In this document: piece by piece, positions 1 to 9,638 of the stretch | How the letters are laid out: each line of letters opens with the position of its first letter | Position numbering within the stretch: the stretch's first letter is position 1 | Source: Betaproteobacteria bacterium | GTDB taxonomy: Bacteria > Pseudomonadota > Gammaproteobacteria > Burkholderiales > Burkholderiaceae_C | NCBI GenBank assembly: GCA_947453725.1 | Contig: CANGHH010000008.1 | Coordinates: 146,170-210,169, forward strand | Direction of reading: 5' to 3' | DNA length: 64,000 nt | The notes under the pieces: generated by a model | Told to the model about the DNA's origin: nothing | Seen by the model: only the letters and a program-made list of their open reading frames with translations | Databases searched by the model: none | Program-made: the position numbers and the translations under genes

Positions 1-325
1 CGTCGCGGCCAGCCTGCCCGGCACCAGCGCGAAGATCAGCTTCAGCGAGTCCTACCCGCCGATGTCGCCGACCGCCGGCAACCTGGCGGTCCTGCAGCAG
101 TATTCGCAGGCCAGCAGCGACGCTGGACTGGGCAGCATCGACCCGCTGCCACCCGGCCAGCGCGGCGCCGGCGACGTGCAGTTCGTCGCGCCCCTCGTCG
201 ACAGCCTCGACGGCCTCGGCGCCGCCGGCCGCGGCTCGCATTCGCCCGATGAAGACCTGGAACTGGCTTCGATCGAACGCGGCGCGATCCGCGCGGCGCT
301 GCTGATCTACCGACTGACGCGTTGA
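1..325 (+). CDS. M20-family metallopeptidase, C-terminal part (cut by window start)
   Basis: The open frame enters from the window edge (codons from base 2) and ends at TGA 323-325, giving about 107 residues. The segment contains YPPMSPTAGN, then RGAGDVQFVAPLVDSLDGLG, then GRGSHSPDE and a closing ALLIYRLTR. This is the layout of the end of the catalytic domain in M20/M28-type di-zinc carboxypeptidases: a late metal-ligand His in GxGSHSPDE and a short final helix. By family, the enzyme removes a C-terminal amino acid from a peptide or acyl-amino acid. The substrate cannot be told from this fragment, and any signal peptide lies outside the window. Confidence 0.75.
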   Translation, partial: VAASLPGTSAKISFSESYPPMSPTAGNLAVLQQYSQASSDAGLGSIDPLPPGQRGAGDVQFVAPLVDSLDGLGAAGRGSHSPDEDLELASIERGAIRAALLIYRLTR

Positions 326-330
326 AGGGA

Positions 331-344
331 GCCTGACGTCAGGC
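331..344. repeat. 14-bp perfect palindrome after the M20 peptidase gene
   Basis: GCCTGACGTCAGGC is self-complementary and begins five bases after the peptidase stop codon. No T-run follows, so it is not a standard intrinsic terminator. It may be a weak stem in the mRNA tail or a protein site. The rest of 326-517, before the DUF1800 gene, shows nothing else that can be named. Confidence 0.4.
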
Positions 345-517
345 CCGATGGCTGTCGTCCACAGTCCTGGGGCGCGGCCGCGCGAAACGCGTGTCGGACT
401 TCGCACAACGCTTGCATCTGCTGACCGGGACGGCGGGATTTTCCGATCAACATCGGCGACGGGCCGCGTCGCGTTGGCGGGCCTTCTTCTGGTCATCCAA
501 GCGGGCAGACAGCATCC

Positions 518-2200
518 ATGCGCGAAGTCGTCGTCGAAGCACCCACCCCCACGGCGTCCGGTGTCCCGGGTCTTGAAGCCGGGACGGTCGGCCCGCTCTC
601 GGCAGCGGCCCTGGCCAGCGCGGCCCTGCTGGCGTCCTGCGGTGGCGGCGGCGGCAACGAGGTGCCGGCTTCGCCGCCGGTGGACCGCATCAGTCCGGCC
701 GAAGCCTCGCGCTTCCTGGGCCAGGCCGGTTTCGGCGGCAGCGACGCGGCCATTGCGCGCGTGCAGAGCCTGGGCTACAGCGGCTGGCTGGACGAGCAAT
801 TCGCCACCCCGCGCACCCAGAGCCACTTCGACTGGATGGTGGCCAACGGTTATGCCGTCGACACCAACCTCTTCAACTTCAACGGCACCGACAACACGCT
901 GTGGCGAAAGCTGATCGGATCGCCCGATGTGCTGCGCCAGCGCCTGACGCTGGCGCTGTCGGAGATCTTCGTCGTCTCGATGGCCGGCCTGTCGGTCAAC
1001 TGGCGCGGCTTCATCGCCGCGGCCTACGCCGATGTGCTGGAAGCCGGCGCCTTCGGCAGCTACCGCGCGCTGCTCGAGGCAGTGACGCTGTCGCCCGGCA
1101 TGGGCGCCTACCTGAACCTGCGCGGCAACCTGAAGGAGGACCCCGCCAGCGGCCGCGTGCCCGACGAGAACTACGCCCGTGAAGTGCTGCAGCTGTTCAG
1201 CCTGGGCCTGGTCGAACTGGCCGCCGACGGCACGCCGAAGAACGGCGTGGCCACCGACAGCTACGGCCAGGACACCATCACCGGCCTGGCCAAGGTCTTC
1301 ACCGGCTGGGACAACAACGCCGCCTCGCGCACCGATCCCGCTTATGTGCAAAGCCCGATGGTGCTGAACGCGGCCAACCATTCGCCCAGCGCCAAGCAGT
1401 TCCTGGGCGTGACCATCGCCGCGGGCACCGGCGGCGTGGCGGCGATGCAGAAGGCGCTGGACACGATCGCAGGTCACGCCAACGTCGGCCCCTTCATCGG
1501 CCGCCAGCTGATCCAGCACCTGGTGGCCAGCAACCCGAGCCCCGCCTATGTCGGCCGGGTGGCCGCCGTCTTCGCGAACAACGGCAGCGGCCTGCGCGGC
1601 GACCTCCGGGCCGTGGTCAGGGCTGTCTTGCTCGACGACGAGGCGCGGCGGGCGCCAGCGGCCAGCGACACCGCGCGCGGCAAGCTGCGCGAGCCCATCG
1701 TGCGCTTCGTGCAATGGGCGCGCACCTTCAAGCTCGACTCGCCGACCGGGCTGTGGAACGTCGGCAACCTGTCGGATCCGGCCACGCGCCTGGGCCAGAG
1801 CCCTTTGCGTTCGCCGTCGGTCTTCAATTTCTTCCGACCGGGCTATGTGCCACCGAATTCGGCACTCGGCATGCAGAACCTGGCGGCGCCGGAATTCCAG
1901 ATCACCAACGAATCCACCGTGGTCGGCTGGGCCAACTGGGCGCAGACTTTCGTGCAGAGCGGCGTCGGCGAAACGCGGCCTGACTACAGCGCCGAGCTGG
2001 CCATCGCGGCCGATGCGGCGGCGCTGGTCCAGCGGGTGTCGCTGCTGCTGTCGGGCGATGCGCTGTCGGCGGCCACGCTGGCCACCGTCACGGTCGCCGT
2101 CGGCAGCATCAGCGCCAGCACCGACGCCGGCAAGCTGAACCGCGTGCGGGCGGCCATCCACCTGGTGCTGTGCGCGCCGGAATACCTGGTCCAGGTCTGA
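518..2200 (+). CDS. DUF1800 family exported lipoprotein-like protein
   Basis: 560 residues. A hydrophobic Ala/Leu stretch ends in the lipobox-like LLASC at about residues 37-41, followed by a GGGGG linker, suggesting export and lipid anchoring. The DUF1800 domain follows: RISPAEASRFLGQAGFGG near residue 57, ENYAREVLQLFSLGL near 217, and SPSVFNFFRPGYVPPNSALG near 431. DUF1800 proteins have no assigned reaction and are usually encoded beside a DUF1501 protein, as here with a 12-bp gap. The N-terminus before the hydrophobic stretch is unusually long and poor in positive charge, so the true start could lie downstream of base 518. Confidence 0.85.
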   Translation: MREVVVEAPTPTASGVPGLEAGTVGPLSAAALASAALLASCGGGGGNEVPASPPVDRISPAEASRFLGQAGFGGSDAAIARVQSLGYSGWLDEQFATPRTQSHFDWMVANGYAVDTNLFNFNGTDNTLWRKLIGSPDVLRQRLTLALSEIFVVSMAGLSVNWRGFIAAAYADVLEAGAFGSYRALLEAVTLSPGMGAYLNLRGNLKEDPASGRVPDENYAREVLQLFSLGLVELAADGTPKNGVATDSYGQDTITGLAKVFTGWDNNAASRTDPAYVQSPMVLNAANHSPSAKQFLGVTIAAGTGGVAAMQKALDTIAGHANVGPFIGRQLIQHLVASNPSPAYVGRVAAVFANNGSGLRGDLRAVVRAVLLDDEARRAPAASDTARGKLREPIVRFVQWARTFKLDSPTGLWNVGNLSDPATRLGQSPLRSPSVFNFFRPGYVPPNSALGMQNLAAPEFQITNESTVVGWANWAQTFVQSGVGETRPDYSAELAIAADAAALVQRVSLLLSGDALSAATLATVTVAVGSISASTDAGKLNRVRAAIHLVLCAPEYLVQV

Positions 2201-2212
2201 AGGAAAGCGACG

Positions 2213-3601
2213 ATGAAGCCCTTGCCGACCGCCCGCGCCAGCCGGCGCGCCTTCCTGCAGCGCGCCGGGCAGCTCTCGCTGGCCGGCGTGGCCGCGCCCT
2301 GGGCCCTGAACCTGGCCGCGATGGCCGAAGCCGCGGCGCAGACGGCGCCCGACTACAAGGCCCTGGTCTGCGTCTTCCTGTACGGCGCCAACGACCACGG
2401 CAACACCCTGCCGCCCTACGACGCCGCCAGCCACGCCAGTTACCTGGCCACCCGCGGCAGCCTGGCGACCGCGCGGGCCAGCCTGGCGGCGACGGCGCTG
2501 ACACCCGGCGTGGCCTTGCCGGGCGGCCGGCAGATGGCGCTGGCGCCCGAACTGGCGCCACTGAAGTCGCTGTTCGACGCTGGCAGCATGGGCGTGCTGC
2601 TGAACGTCGGCACGCTGATCCAGCCGACCACGCTGGCCCAGTACAACGCCAGGAGCGTGCCGCTGCCACCCAAGCTCTTCTCGCACAACGACCAGCAGTC
2701 GGTCTGGCAGAGCTCGCTGCCCGAAGGCGCCACCTCGGGCTGGGGCGGGCGCGTCGGCGACCTGTTCCAGGCCGGCAATGGCAAGTCCACCTTCACCTGC
2801 GTCAACGTCAGTGGCAACGCGGTCTTCATGAGCGGCCGCGAAGCCGTTCAATACCAGGTGTCGAGCAGCGGCTCGGTGGCGCTGCGTGGCATCCAGTCGC
2901 CGTTGTTCGGCTCGCAGGCCTGCAGCGACGCCTTGCGCGCGCTGACCACCGCCAGCCGCCCCCACCTGATGCAGGCCGAACACACGCGGGTGATGGCGCG
3001 CGCCATCGACGCCAACGCCAGCCTGAGCACGGCGCTGGCCGGCGTGCCGGCGCTCGCCACGCCCTTCGACGCCGCCAACCCGCTGGCCACGCAGCTGCAA
3101 CTCGTGGCGCGGATGATCGCTGCCCGCTCGGCGCTGGGCGCCAAGCGCCAGGTCTTCTTCGTGTCGCTGGGCGGCTTCGACCTGCACGATTTCCTGGTCG
3201 CCCAGCACCCGGGGCTGCTGGCCCATGTCGGCGGCGCGATCAGGAGCTTCTACGACGCCACCGTCGAACTGGGGGTGGCCCAGCAGGTCACCACCTTCAC
3301 CGGCAGCGACTTCGGCCGCACGCTGACCAGCAACGGCGACGGCAGCGACCACGGCTGGGGCAGCCACCACTTCCTGGTCGGCGGCGCGGTGCAGGGTCAG
3401 CGCTTCTACGGCCAGCTGCCGGCCATCGCGGTGAACGGCACCGACGACGTCGGCCAGGGCCGCCTGCTGCCGACCATGGCGGTCGACCAGCTGGCGGCCA
3501 CGCTGGCCAGGTGGATGGGCGTCAGCGACACCGACCTGCCGCTGGTGGTGCCCAACATCGGCAACTACACGCTGCGCGACCTGGGGCTGTTCAAGGCCTG
3601 A
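2213..3601 (+). CDS. DUF1501 family protein with Tat signal
   Basis: 462 residues. The N-terminus carries ASRRAFLQRAGQLSLAG, a twin-arginine motif with a hydrophobic region, ending in an Ala-rich cleavage zone near residue 43 (AEAAAQ). The rest is typical of DUF1501 (sulfatase/alkaline-phosphatase-like fold): LVCVFLYGANDHGNTLPPYD, FSHNDQQSVWQ, VSLGGFDLHDF, and a late GSDFGRTLTSNGDGSDHGWG. The start is supported by AAGGAAAG a few bases upstream. Co-transcription with the DUF1800 gene is likely from the 12-bp gap. The pair is exported by two different-looking routes (lipoprotein and Tat). Its function is not established for the family. Confidence 0.88.
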   Translation: MKPLPTARASRRAFLQRAGQLSLAGVAAPWALNLAAMAEAAAQTAPDYKALVCVFLYGANDHGNTLPPYDAASHASYLATRGSLATARASLAATALTPGVALPGGRQMALAPELAPLKSLFDAGSMGVLLNVGTLIQPTTLAQYNARSVPLPPKLFSHNDQQSVWQSSLPEGATSGWGGRVGDLFQAGNGKSTFTCVNVSGNAVFMSGREAVQYQVSSSGSVALRGIQSPLFGSQACSDALRALTTASRPHLMQAEHTRVMARAIDANASLSTALAGVPALATPFDAANPLATQLQLVARMIAARSALGAKRQVFFVSLGGFDLHDFLVAQHPGLLAHVGGAIRSFYDATVELGVAQQVTTFTGSDFGRTLTSNGDGSDHGWGSHHFLVGGAVQGQRFYGQLPAIAVNGTDDVGQGRLLPTMAVDQLAATLARWMGVSDTDLPLVVPNIGNYTLRDLGLFKA

Positions 3602-3634
3602 TGGCCGGGGCCGGGGCCGGGGCTGGTCGCGGTT

Positions 3635-4680
<1,046 letters not shown>

Positions 4681-4684
<4 letters not shown>

Positions 4685-5484
4685 GGCGGGCGGCTTTCGG
4701 ACAGGCGCTGCACGGCGACGGCCAGCAGGCCGACGAGGGCAAAGCTGAGCACGATCAGGGCGGCCGAGCGGTGACCGCTGGTGGCGCGCAGGCTGTTCAT
4801 CATCGGTTGCAGCAGTTCGTTGTCGCCGCCGAGCAGCAGGTTGGCGACGGCGAATTCGAGCGCCGCCGTCAGCAGGCACAGCAGCGCGGCGGCGGCGATG
4901 GCCGGCGCCAGCAGCGGCAGCACGACGCGGCGTACCGTCAGGGCGTCACGGGCGCCCAGCGTGCGGCCGGCTTCGAGCAAGGTGTTCAGGTCCATGCGCA
5001 GCAGCGCCGCCGACAGCGTGCGGTGGACCAGCGGGAAGAGCAGCGGCGTCAGCAGCAGCACGTACAGCAGGCGCACATCGACGGCGCCACCGAGGCCGCC
5101 GACAAAGACCTCCAGCGCACTGATCGCCACCACCACCGGCGGCACGGCGTAGGGCAATTGCGCCAGCAGGTCGAGCACGGCCTTCAGGCGCGGGGCGTAG
5201 AGGTGGGCCGCCAGCGTGGCCGCGCAGCCGGTTGCGCCGGCCAGCGTCGCGCTGAGCAGTGCGAAGACGGCGGTGCGCAGCGACGCGGCGCCGACGCGCG
5301 GGTCCTGGAACAGTTCGACGAACCAGGCCAGCGTCGGGCCCTCGGGCCACAAGCTGCGGTCCCAGCGTTCGGAAAACGCATACAGCACGACGAAGCCCGG
5401 CGGCGCGACCACCGCGATCAGCAGCAAGGCCAGCGCGAGATGGCCCGCGACGCCGGTCGACTGCAGGCGGGCGCGCGGCTTCAT
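4681..5484 (-). CDS. ABC transporter inner-membrane permease (second permease of the operon)
   Basis: 267 residues with about six hydrophobic segments, starting at residues 14-34. The coupling loop LEAGRTLGARDALTVRRVVLPLLAPAI matches the EAA motif (EAA---G---------I-LP) that docks on the ATPase. It overlaps its neighbours by ATGA at both ends (5481-5484 and 4681-4684), indicating translational coupling. With the adjacent permease it would form the membrane heterodimer of a binding-protein-dependent importer of the PhnU/PhnV or FbpB type. Confidence 0.88.
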
Positions 5485-6326
5485 GCCCGCCCCGTGCGGC
5501 GGCCCAGCGCCTGGGTCACTGCACGGCCCAGCAGCATCACGGCGCTGAGCAAGGCGAACAGCAGCAAGGCCAGCAGCGGCGGCAGCCGCGGGTCGGCGAA
5601 GAGGTCGCCGCTGACCAGGGCGGTCAGCCGCACGGCCAGCATGTTGGCGTTGCTCCCGGCCATCGCGAAGGGCGTGGCGTAGGCCGCTGCGGCGTTGGCG
5701 AAGAGCAGCACGCCGACCTCGATCAGGCTGGGCGCCAGCAGCGGCAGCGCCACCCGCCGCCAGTACACGCCGCGCGCCGCACCCAGCGTGGCGGCGGCCT
5801 CTTCGAGGGCGCCGTCCAGCATCTGCACCGGCGCCAGCAACAGCAGCACCGCCAGCGGCAGCTGGAAGCAGAGGTAGGCCGCGAGCAGGCCCGAAAAGCC
5901 GTCCAGGCGCAGCGCGGTGCCGCCGCCCAGCAGCTGCGTGATGACGCCCTGCACGCCGAACATCAGCGTGAAGGACAGGGCCAGCGGCACACCGGCAAAG
6001 TTCGCACCCAGGCTGCCCAGCCAGCGCAAAGGCGCCGCCCAGGCCGGCTGCCGCACCGCCGCGGCGCAGGCGGCCAGCGCGACCGGCAGGACCAGCAGGC
6101 TGGACAGCGTCGCGATCAGCAGCGTGTTGACGACGGCCTGCAGGTAGTAGGGCGTCAGCAGCGCCTCGCAGCCGGCCTCGCGCGCGCACGCCAGCGAGGC
6201 GCTGGCGCTGCGCCAGGCGAAGGGCCCCAGCACCGCCGCTGCCGTCAGCGCCAGCAGCGGTGCGGCGCACAGCCAGGCCGTCCGCGCCGCGCGGGCCGTC
6301 TGGGCATCGGGCCGCGGCCCCGTCAC
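5481..6326 (-). CDS. ABC transporter inner-membrane permease (first permease of the operon)
   Basis: 281 residues, with the GTG start at 6324-6326 overlapping the stop of the upstream phosphatase-superfamily gene (GTGA). About six membrane spans are visible. The EAA-type loop EEAAATLGARGVYWRRVALPLLAPS (read with one more Ala after Leu-Gly) lies near residue 195 and marks it as the permease of a type I importer. The second periplasmic loop contains two Cys (LACAREAGCEALL), which could form a disulfide. An apparent upstream extension to 7049 is only antisense to the phosphatase gene. Confidence 0.86.
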   Translation of the reverse strand: MTGPRPDAQTARAARTAWLCAAPLLALTAAAVLGPFAWRSASASLACAREAGCEALLTPYYLQAVVNTLLIATLSSLLVLPVALAACAAAVRQPAWAAPLRWLGSLGANFAGVPLALSFTLMFGVQGVITQLLGGGTALRLDGFSGLLAAYLCFQLPLAVLLLLAPVQMLDGALEEAAATLGAARGVYWRRVALPLLAPSLIEVGVLLFANAAAAYATPFAMAGSNANMLAVRLTALVSGDLFADPRLPPLLALLLFALLSAVMLLGRAVTQALGRRTGRA

Positions 6327-7162
6327 GCGGCGACCAGCGCGCGGTGCGCGGCCACGAAGCCGCGCAGCTCGGTCGACGCCGCAGGCAGCCGCAGGCCCAG
6401 CATCGCCGCCGCGGCCGCCGCCGGTCGCTGCGGCTGCGGCAGCCAGACGAAAGGCACCGCGCGCTCGGTCGGCTCGTCGCCGCCGTGCATGCGGTCGCGG
6501 TTCATGCCGTGGTCGCTGGTCAGCAGGACGTCGTAGCCCGCTGCGTGCCAGGTCGGCACGGTGTGGGCCAGCAGACCGTCCAGCCGCCGGGCGCACAGGC
6601 GGTAGGCGTCGGAATCGCCGCCATGGTGGTGGCCGGTGTCGTCGGGGCCCATCGGATGGACCAGCAGCAGGTCCGGGTCGGCGCGCAGCCGCAGGTCTTC
6701 GGCGTCGGCGAAGGTGTGGCTGTCGGGGTAGGCATCGTCGAAGTACCAGGTGGCATCGACCACGCCGGCCCCAGCCGGTAGCGCTCGGCGGTGCCGCAGC
6801 GGGTCGAAGGGCTGACCGCTGAGCAGTTCGTAGAACCAGTGGTAGGCCACCACCGCACTGCGCAGGCCGGCGGCGTGGGCGTCGTGCAGCAGCGTCGGGC
6901 CGGCGTGCTGCACGGCGTCGTTGGTGACGATGCCGTGCTGCACCGGCAAACGCCCGGTCAGCAGCGTGGCGTAGAGCGGCCGCGAGATGCTGGGCAGCGC
7001 GCAGCGGTAGCGGCCGGCCGTCGCCAGGCCGGCTTCGACCAGCGCCCACAGGTAGCCCATGGCCTGCTCGGCGACGTCGGCCCGCAGGCCGTCGGCGATG
7101 ACCAGCACCAGGCGCTGCCGGGCCGGGCCTGTGGCGGGTGACGAAGCGGGTGCGGCGCTCAT
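6323..7162 (-). CDS. Cytoplasmic alkaline-phosphatase-superfamily enzyme (nucleotide pyrophosphatase/phosphodiesterase-like)
   Basis: 279 residues with no signal peptide, so probably cytoplasmic. Superfamily metal and nucleophile motifs are in order: LVIADGLRAD (first metal Asp), a Thr/Ser nucleophile region in SRPLYATLLTGRLPVQHG, HPMGPDDTGHHHG (Asp and His ligands) and LLTSDHGMNRD (Asp-His ligands). These match the NPP/phosphonoacetate-hydrolase branch, which splits phosphodiesters, phosphonates or phosphomonoesters with two metal ions. At 279 residues it is shorter than PhnA-type phosphonoacetate hydrolase (about 400). It sits between binding-protein and permease genes with 4-nt overlaps on both sides. 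I infer that it cleaves the imported compound inside the cell. The exact substrate is unknown. Confidence 0.82.
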   Translation of the reverse strand: MSAAPASSPATGPARQRLVLVIADGLRADVAEQAMGYLWALVEAGLATAGRYRCALPSISRPLYATLLTGRLPVQHGIVTNDAVQHAGPTLLHDAHAAGLRSAVVAYHWFYELLSGQPFDPLRHRRALPAGAGVVDATWYFDDAYPDSHTFADAEDLRLRADPDLLLVHPMGPDDTGHHHGGDSDAYRLCARRLDGLLAHTVPTWHAAGYDVLLTSDHGMNRDRMHGGDEPTERAVPFVWLPQPQRPAAAAAAMLGLRLPAASTELRGFVAAHRALVAA

Positions 7163-8247
7163 TTCGAGTTGGCCAGCACGGTCGACTGCCAGCGGCTGCC
7201 CAGCGTCTTGGTGGCGGCGGTCCAGTCGAGGTTGCGGATGGGCCGCGCCGCCTGGTACTGGCTGGCGGGCAGCAGGCGGGCCTGCAGGTCGGCCGGCAGG
7301 GTCAGGTGGTCGACGCGGATCGGCCGCGCATAGCCGCGTGCCAGGTTCAGCTGGCCGGCGTCGCTGAAGATGAGCTCGCGGGCCAGTCGGGCGGCGTTGG
7401 GGTGCGGGGCGTGGGCGTTGATGATCGTCGTGTAGCCGCTGGTCACCGAGCCGTCGCCGGGGATCAGCACCGCATAGTCGGCCTTGTTGGGCAACTGGTC
7501 GCGGAAGGCCAGGGCGTTGAAGTCCCACATCACGAAGACATCGGCTTCGCTGCGCTCCATCAACGCTGGCGTGGGGTTCACCGACAGCAGGCGGCCCTGC
7601 TGCGCCATCTGCGCAAAGGCCTGCAGCGCGGCGTCGAGCCGGCTTTCGTCGCCACCCAGGGCCAGCGCGGCGGCCAGCACCGCGGCGTTGGCCTGGGCGG
7701 CCCGGCCGACTTCGCCGATGTCGACCCGGGCCTTGCTGGCGATCAGCGTCTTCCACGAGCTCACCGGGCTGGCGACGCGTCGGGTGTTGACCGCGAAGGC
7801 CACCGTGCCCGTGTAGGCCAGCGCCCAGTGGCCATCGGCGTCCTTGGCCCAGGCCGGAATCTGTGCCCAGGTGCTGGGCTTGAAGGCCGCTGTGACGCCG
7901 CGCTGGCGGGCGATGGCGCCGAACTCGAAGCCCACGTCGCCGATGTCCACCGTGCCGTTGCGGCCCTCGGCCAGCATCTTGGCGATTTCCTCGGCGCTGT
8001 TCATGTCGCTGTCGACATGCGCCAGCCCGTAACGCCGGCCCAGCTCGGCCCAGGTGTCCTTCCAGTTGGCCCAGCCGTCGGGCATGCCCAGGCTGCTGAT
8101 CTTGCCCTCGCTGCGGGCGGCCTTCTCCAGGGCGGCCAGTTCGCTGGCCGTGGCTTGCGCGCGGGCTGGCGAGCCCGCTGTGGTCGCCACCAGGGCGGCG
8201 GCGGCGCTGGCGAATTGGCGGCGGTTCAGGTGCAGGTGCAGGTTCAT
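7159..8247 (-). CDS. ABC transporter periplasmic substrate-binding protein
   Basis: 362 residues. The N-terminus LNRRQFASAAAALVATTAG has a Tat-like twin arginine, and SPARAQA looks like the cleavage zone near residue 30. The mature protein has the two-lobed type of the family-1 extracellular binding proteins, with GMPDGWANWKDTW, DSDMNSAEEIAKM, DVFVMWDFNALAFRD, SGYTTIINAHAPHPNAA and LIFSDAGQLNLARGYARP, resembling iron(III)/AEP-type receptors. The stop overlaps the next gene by ATGA, and the start overlaps the phoD-like stop at base 8247. It delivers the unknown cargo to the two permeases encoded downstream. Confidence 0.88.
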   Translation of the reverse strand: MNLHLHLNRRQFASAAAALVATTAGSPARAQATASELAALEKAARSEGKISSLGMPDGWANWKDTWAELGRRYGLAHVDSDMNSAEEIAKMLAEGRNGTVDIGDVGFEFGAIARQRGVTAAFKPSTWAQIPAWAKDADGHWALAYTGTVAFAVNTRRVASPVSSWKTLIASKARVDIGEVGRAAQANAAVLAAALALGGDESRLDAALQAFAQMAQQGRLLSVNPTPALMERSEADVFVMWDFNALAFRDQLPNKADYAVLIPGDGSVTSGYTTIINAHAPHPNAARLARELIFSDAGQLNLARGYARPIRVDHLTLPADLQARLLPASQYQAARPIRNLDWTAATKTLGSRWQSTVLANSK

Positions 8248-9452
8248 CAAAGGGTCCGTTGGCTGGCGTTCGGGGCGCTGTCGGGGCCGGAGGTTAACCG
8301 CAGGCTGTCCAGGGCCACGCGCTGGCTGATGCGCGGCCGGCCAGCCCCGTCGCGCACCGACAGGGTCAGCGCGCGCGCGGCCCAATCGATCTCGATCAGG
8401 CCGAAGTTGACTTCGGCCACGACGCCCTGCTGCCGGCGGCTGTTCGGCGTGGGCACGGCCCAGACCTCGGTCAGGCCGCTGGAGGTCAGGTCCCAGATCG
8501 GGTACAAGCCGGGCGCGTCCAGTCGCGACAGCTCGCCGTAGTGCATGTCGCCGCTGATCACCACCAGGTTCTCGGCGCGCTGGCGGCGCAGCGTCTGCAG
8601 CAGGCGTTCGCGGTCGGCGCTGAAGTTGGCCCAGCATTCCCAGCCCGTGCCTTCGGCGGCGAGTTGCACCGACGAGCACAGGATGCGCAGGTCAGCGGGC
8701 TGCGCCAGTTGCGCGTCGAGCCATTGCCATTGCGCTTCGCCCAGCAGCGTCGCAGCGGGGTCGGGGTTGGGGACGTACCAGCCCGGTATCGGGTCCTGGT
8801 TGCCCCGCTGCGCGGCAGCCATCATCCGTTCATAACCGGTGCGCCGGCCCGGGTCCGACAGCAGCGGCGTGCGGTTGAAGCGCAGGTCGGGCAGGATCAA
8901 TTGCACCGTCCTGCCCTGGGCCTGGATGCGGTAGGCCTGGAACACGCCCGAACGGCTGCGCCGCGGCGAATCGGCGGCCTCGCCCCAGCTGTCGCAGAAC
9001 AGCTGCTGCGACAGCGCCTTGTGCGGGTACTCGCCGCCGGCGTCGTCGACGCCGTAGTCGTGGTCGTCCCAGATGGCGACATGGGCGTGCTGGCGGCGAA
9101 AGGCCTGCAAGGCTTCGACAGCGGCGAACTCGGCGTGGCGGGCTCGCAGTTCGTCGGCGGTGGTGGCGTCGCCGTAGAAGTTGTCGCCCAGGAAGGCGAA
9201 GAGATGCGGCTGTGCGGCGGCGATCGCCGACCAGATCGGCTGCGGCTTGGACTGCCGGGCGCAAGAGCCGAAGGCCAGGCGCCAGGGACCGGCTTCGGTC
9301 TGCAGCGCGTGCAGTTGCAGGTCCACGGGGGCCTGTCCGTCGGGTCCCGCTGCGGCTTGCACGGCGGGCGCGACCAGGCCCATCGGCAGCAGGCTGGCGG
9401 CGCGCAACCACTGGCGGCGGGCGGCTCGGAAGTCTTCGTCGGACAAAGGCAT
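8247..9452 (-). CDS. PhoD-like alkaline phosphatase / phosphodiesterase, exported
   Basis: 401 residues. The leader ARRQWLRAASLLPMGLVAPAV is Tat-like with cleavage near AVQAAA. Metal-site motifs of the calcineurin-like PhoD family are clear: LAFGSCARQ, FAFLGDNFYGD, AIWDDHDYGVDD, and VVISGDMHYGELS near the end. PhoD enzymes release phosphate from phosphomonoesters and phosphodiesters outside the cytoplasm. It is the first gene of the minus-strand operon and lies behind a Pho-box-like site (9508-9525). The ATG at 9450-9452 has no strong ribosome-binding site; the next gene's start overlaps its stop. Confidence 0.87.
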   Translation of the reverse strand: MPLSDEDFRAARRQWLRAASLLPMGLVAPAVQAAAGPDGQAPVDLQLHALQTEAGPWRLAFGSCARQSKPQPIWSAIAAAQPHLFAFLGDNFYGDATTADELRARHAEFAAVEALQAFRRQHAHVAIWDDHDYGVDDAGGEYPHKALSQQLFCDSWGEAADSPRRSRSGVFQAYRIQAQGRTVQLILPDLRFNRTPLLSDPGRRTGYERMMAAAQRGNQDPIPGWYVPNPDPAATLLGEAQWQWLDAQLAQPADLRILCSSVQLAAEGTGWECWANFSADRERLLQTLRRQRAENLVVISGDMHYGELSRLDAPGLYPIWDLTSSGLTEVWAVPTPNSRRQQGVVAEVNFGLIEIDWAARALTLSVRDGAGRPRISQRVALDSLRLTSGPDSAPNASQRTL

Positions 9453-9491
9453 GGGTGCAGGTTCGTCAGGGTAACCCGCCAGCTTGGGGGC

Positions 9492-9525
9492 TGGATATGT
9501 AGCGCCTGTGACAGTTCTGTTTCAA
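9492..9525 (-). promoter_or_regulatory. Candidate Pho box and -10 for the phoD-like/ABC operon
   Basis: Read on the minus strand: TTGAAAC (9525-9519), 4 nt, CTGTCAC (9514-9508), 10 nt, then TATCCA (9497-9492) as -10. CTGTCAC is a perfect PhoB half-site and the half-site spacing is 11 bp. The start codon of the phoD-like gene is 39 bp downstream. The upstream half-site is weak (4 of 7). The spacing to the -10 equals that at the pstS site in this window. Confidence 0.55.
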
Positions 9526-9532
9526 CGGCGCC

Positions 9533-9566
9533 ACGTCACGCGGCCTTCACACACGCCGCTTAGGGT
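9533..9566 (+). promoter_or_regulatory. Candidate Pho box and -10 for the TonB receptor gene
   Basis: On the plus strand: ACGTCAC (9533-9539), 4 nt, CCTTCAC (9544-9550), 10 nt, TAGGGT (9561-9566). Each half-site matches CTGTCAY at 5 of 7 positions. The 34-bp layout is the same as at the pstS site (31056-31089). Both sites keep CGTCAC at the front and CGCTTAGRGT at the end. The receptor ATG follows 72 nt later. Confidence 0.5.
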
Positions 9567-9638
9567 ACTCCCTGATCACCCCACGGTTTCGGCCGGCGGG
9601 GGTGTTCGATTCCGATCCACCTGCTGAGAGTAGTCCCC

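Noticed and set aside
3607..3624. GGGGCC tandem units between the DUF1501 gene and the ABC operon
   Set aside because: Only two exact copies and one degenerate copy in very GC-rich sequence; no sign of function and no T-run for a terminator.
9506..9524. Plus-strand CTGT repeats 11 bp apart read as a Pho box for the TonB receptor
   Set aside because: The same bases read on the minus strand give a perfect CTGTCAC half-site and a better layout toward the phoD-like operon; the receptor has its own site at 9533-9550.
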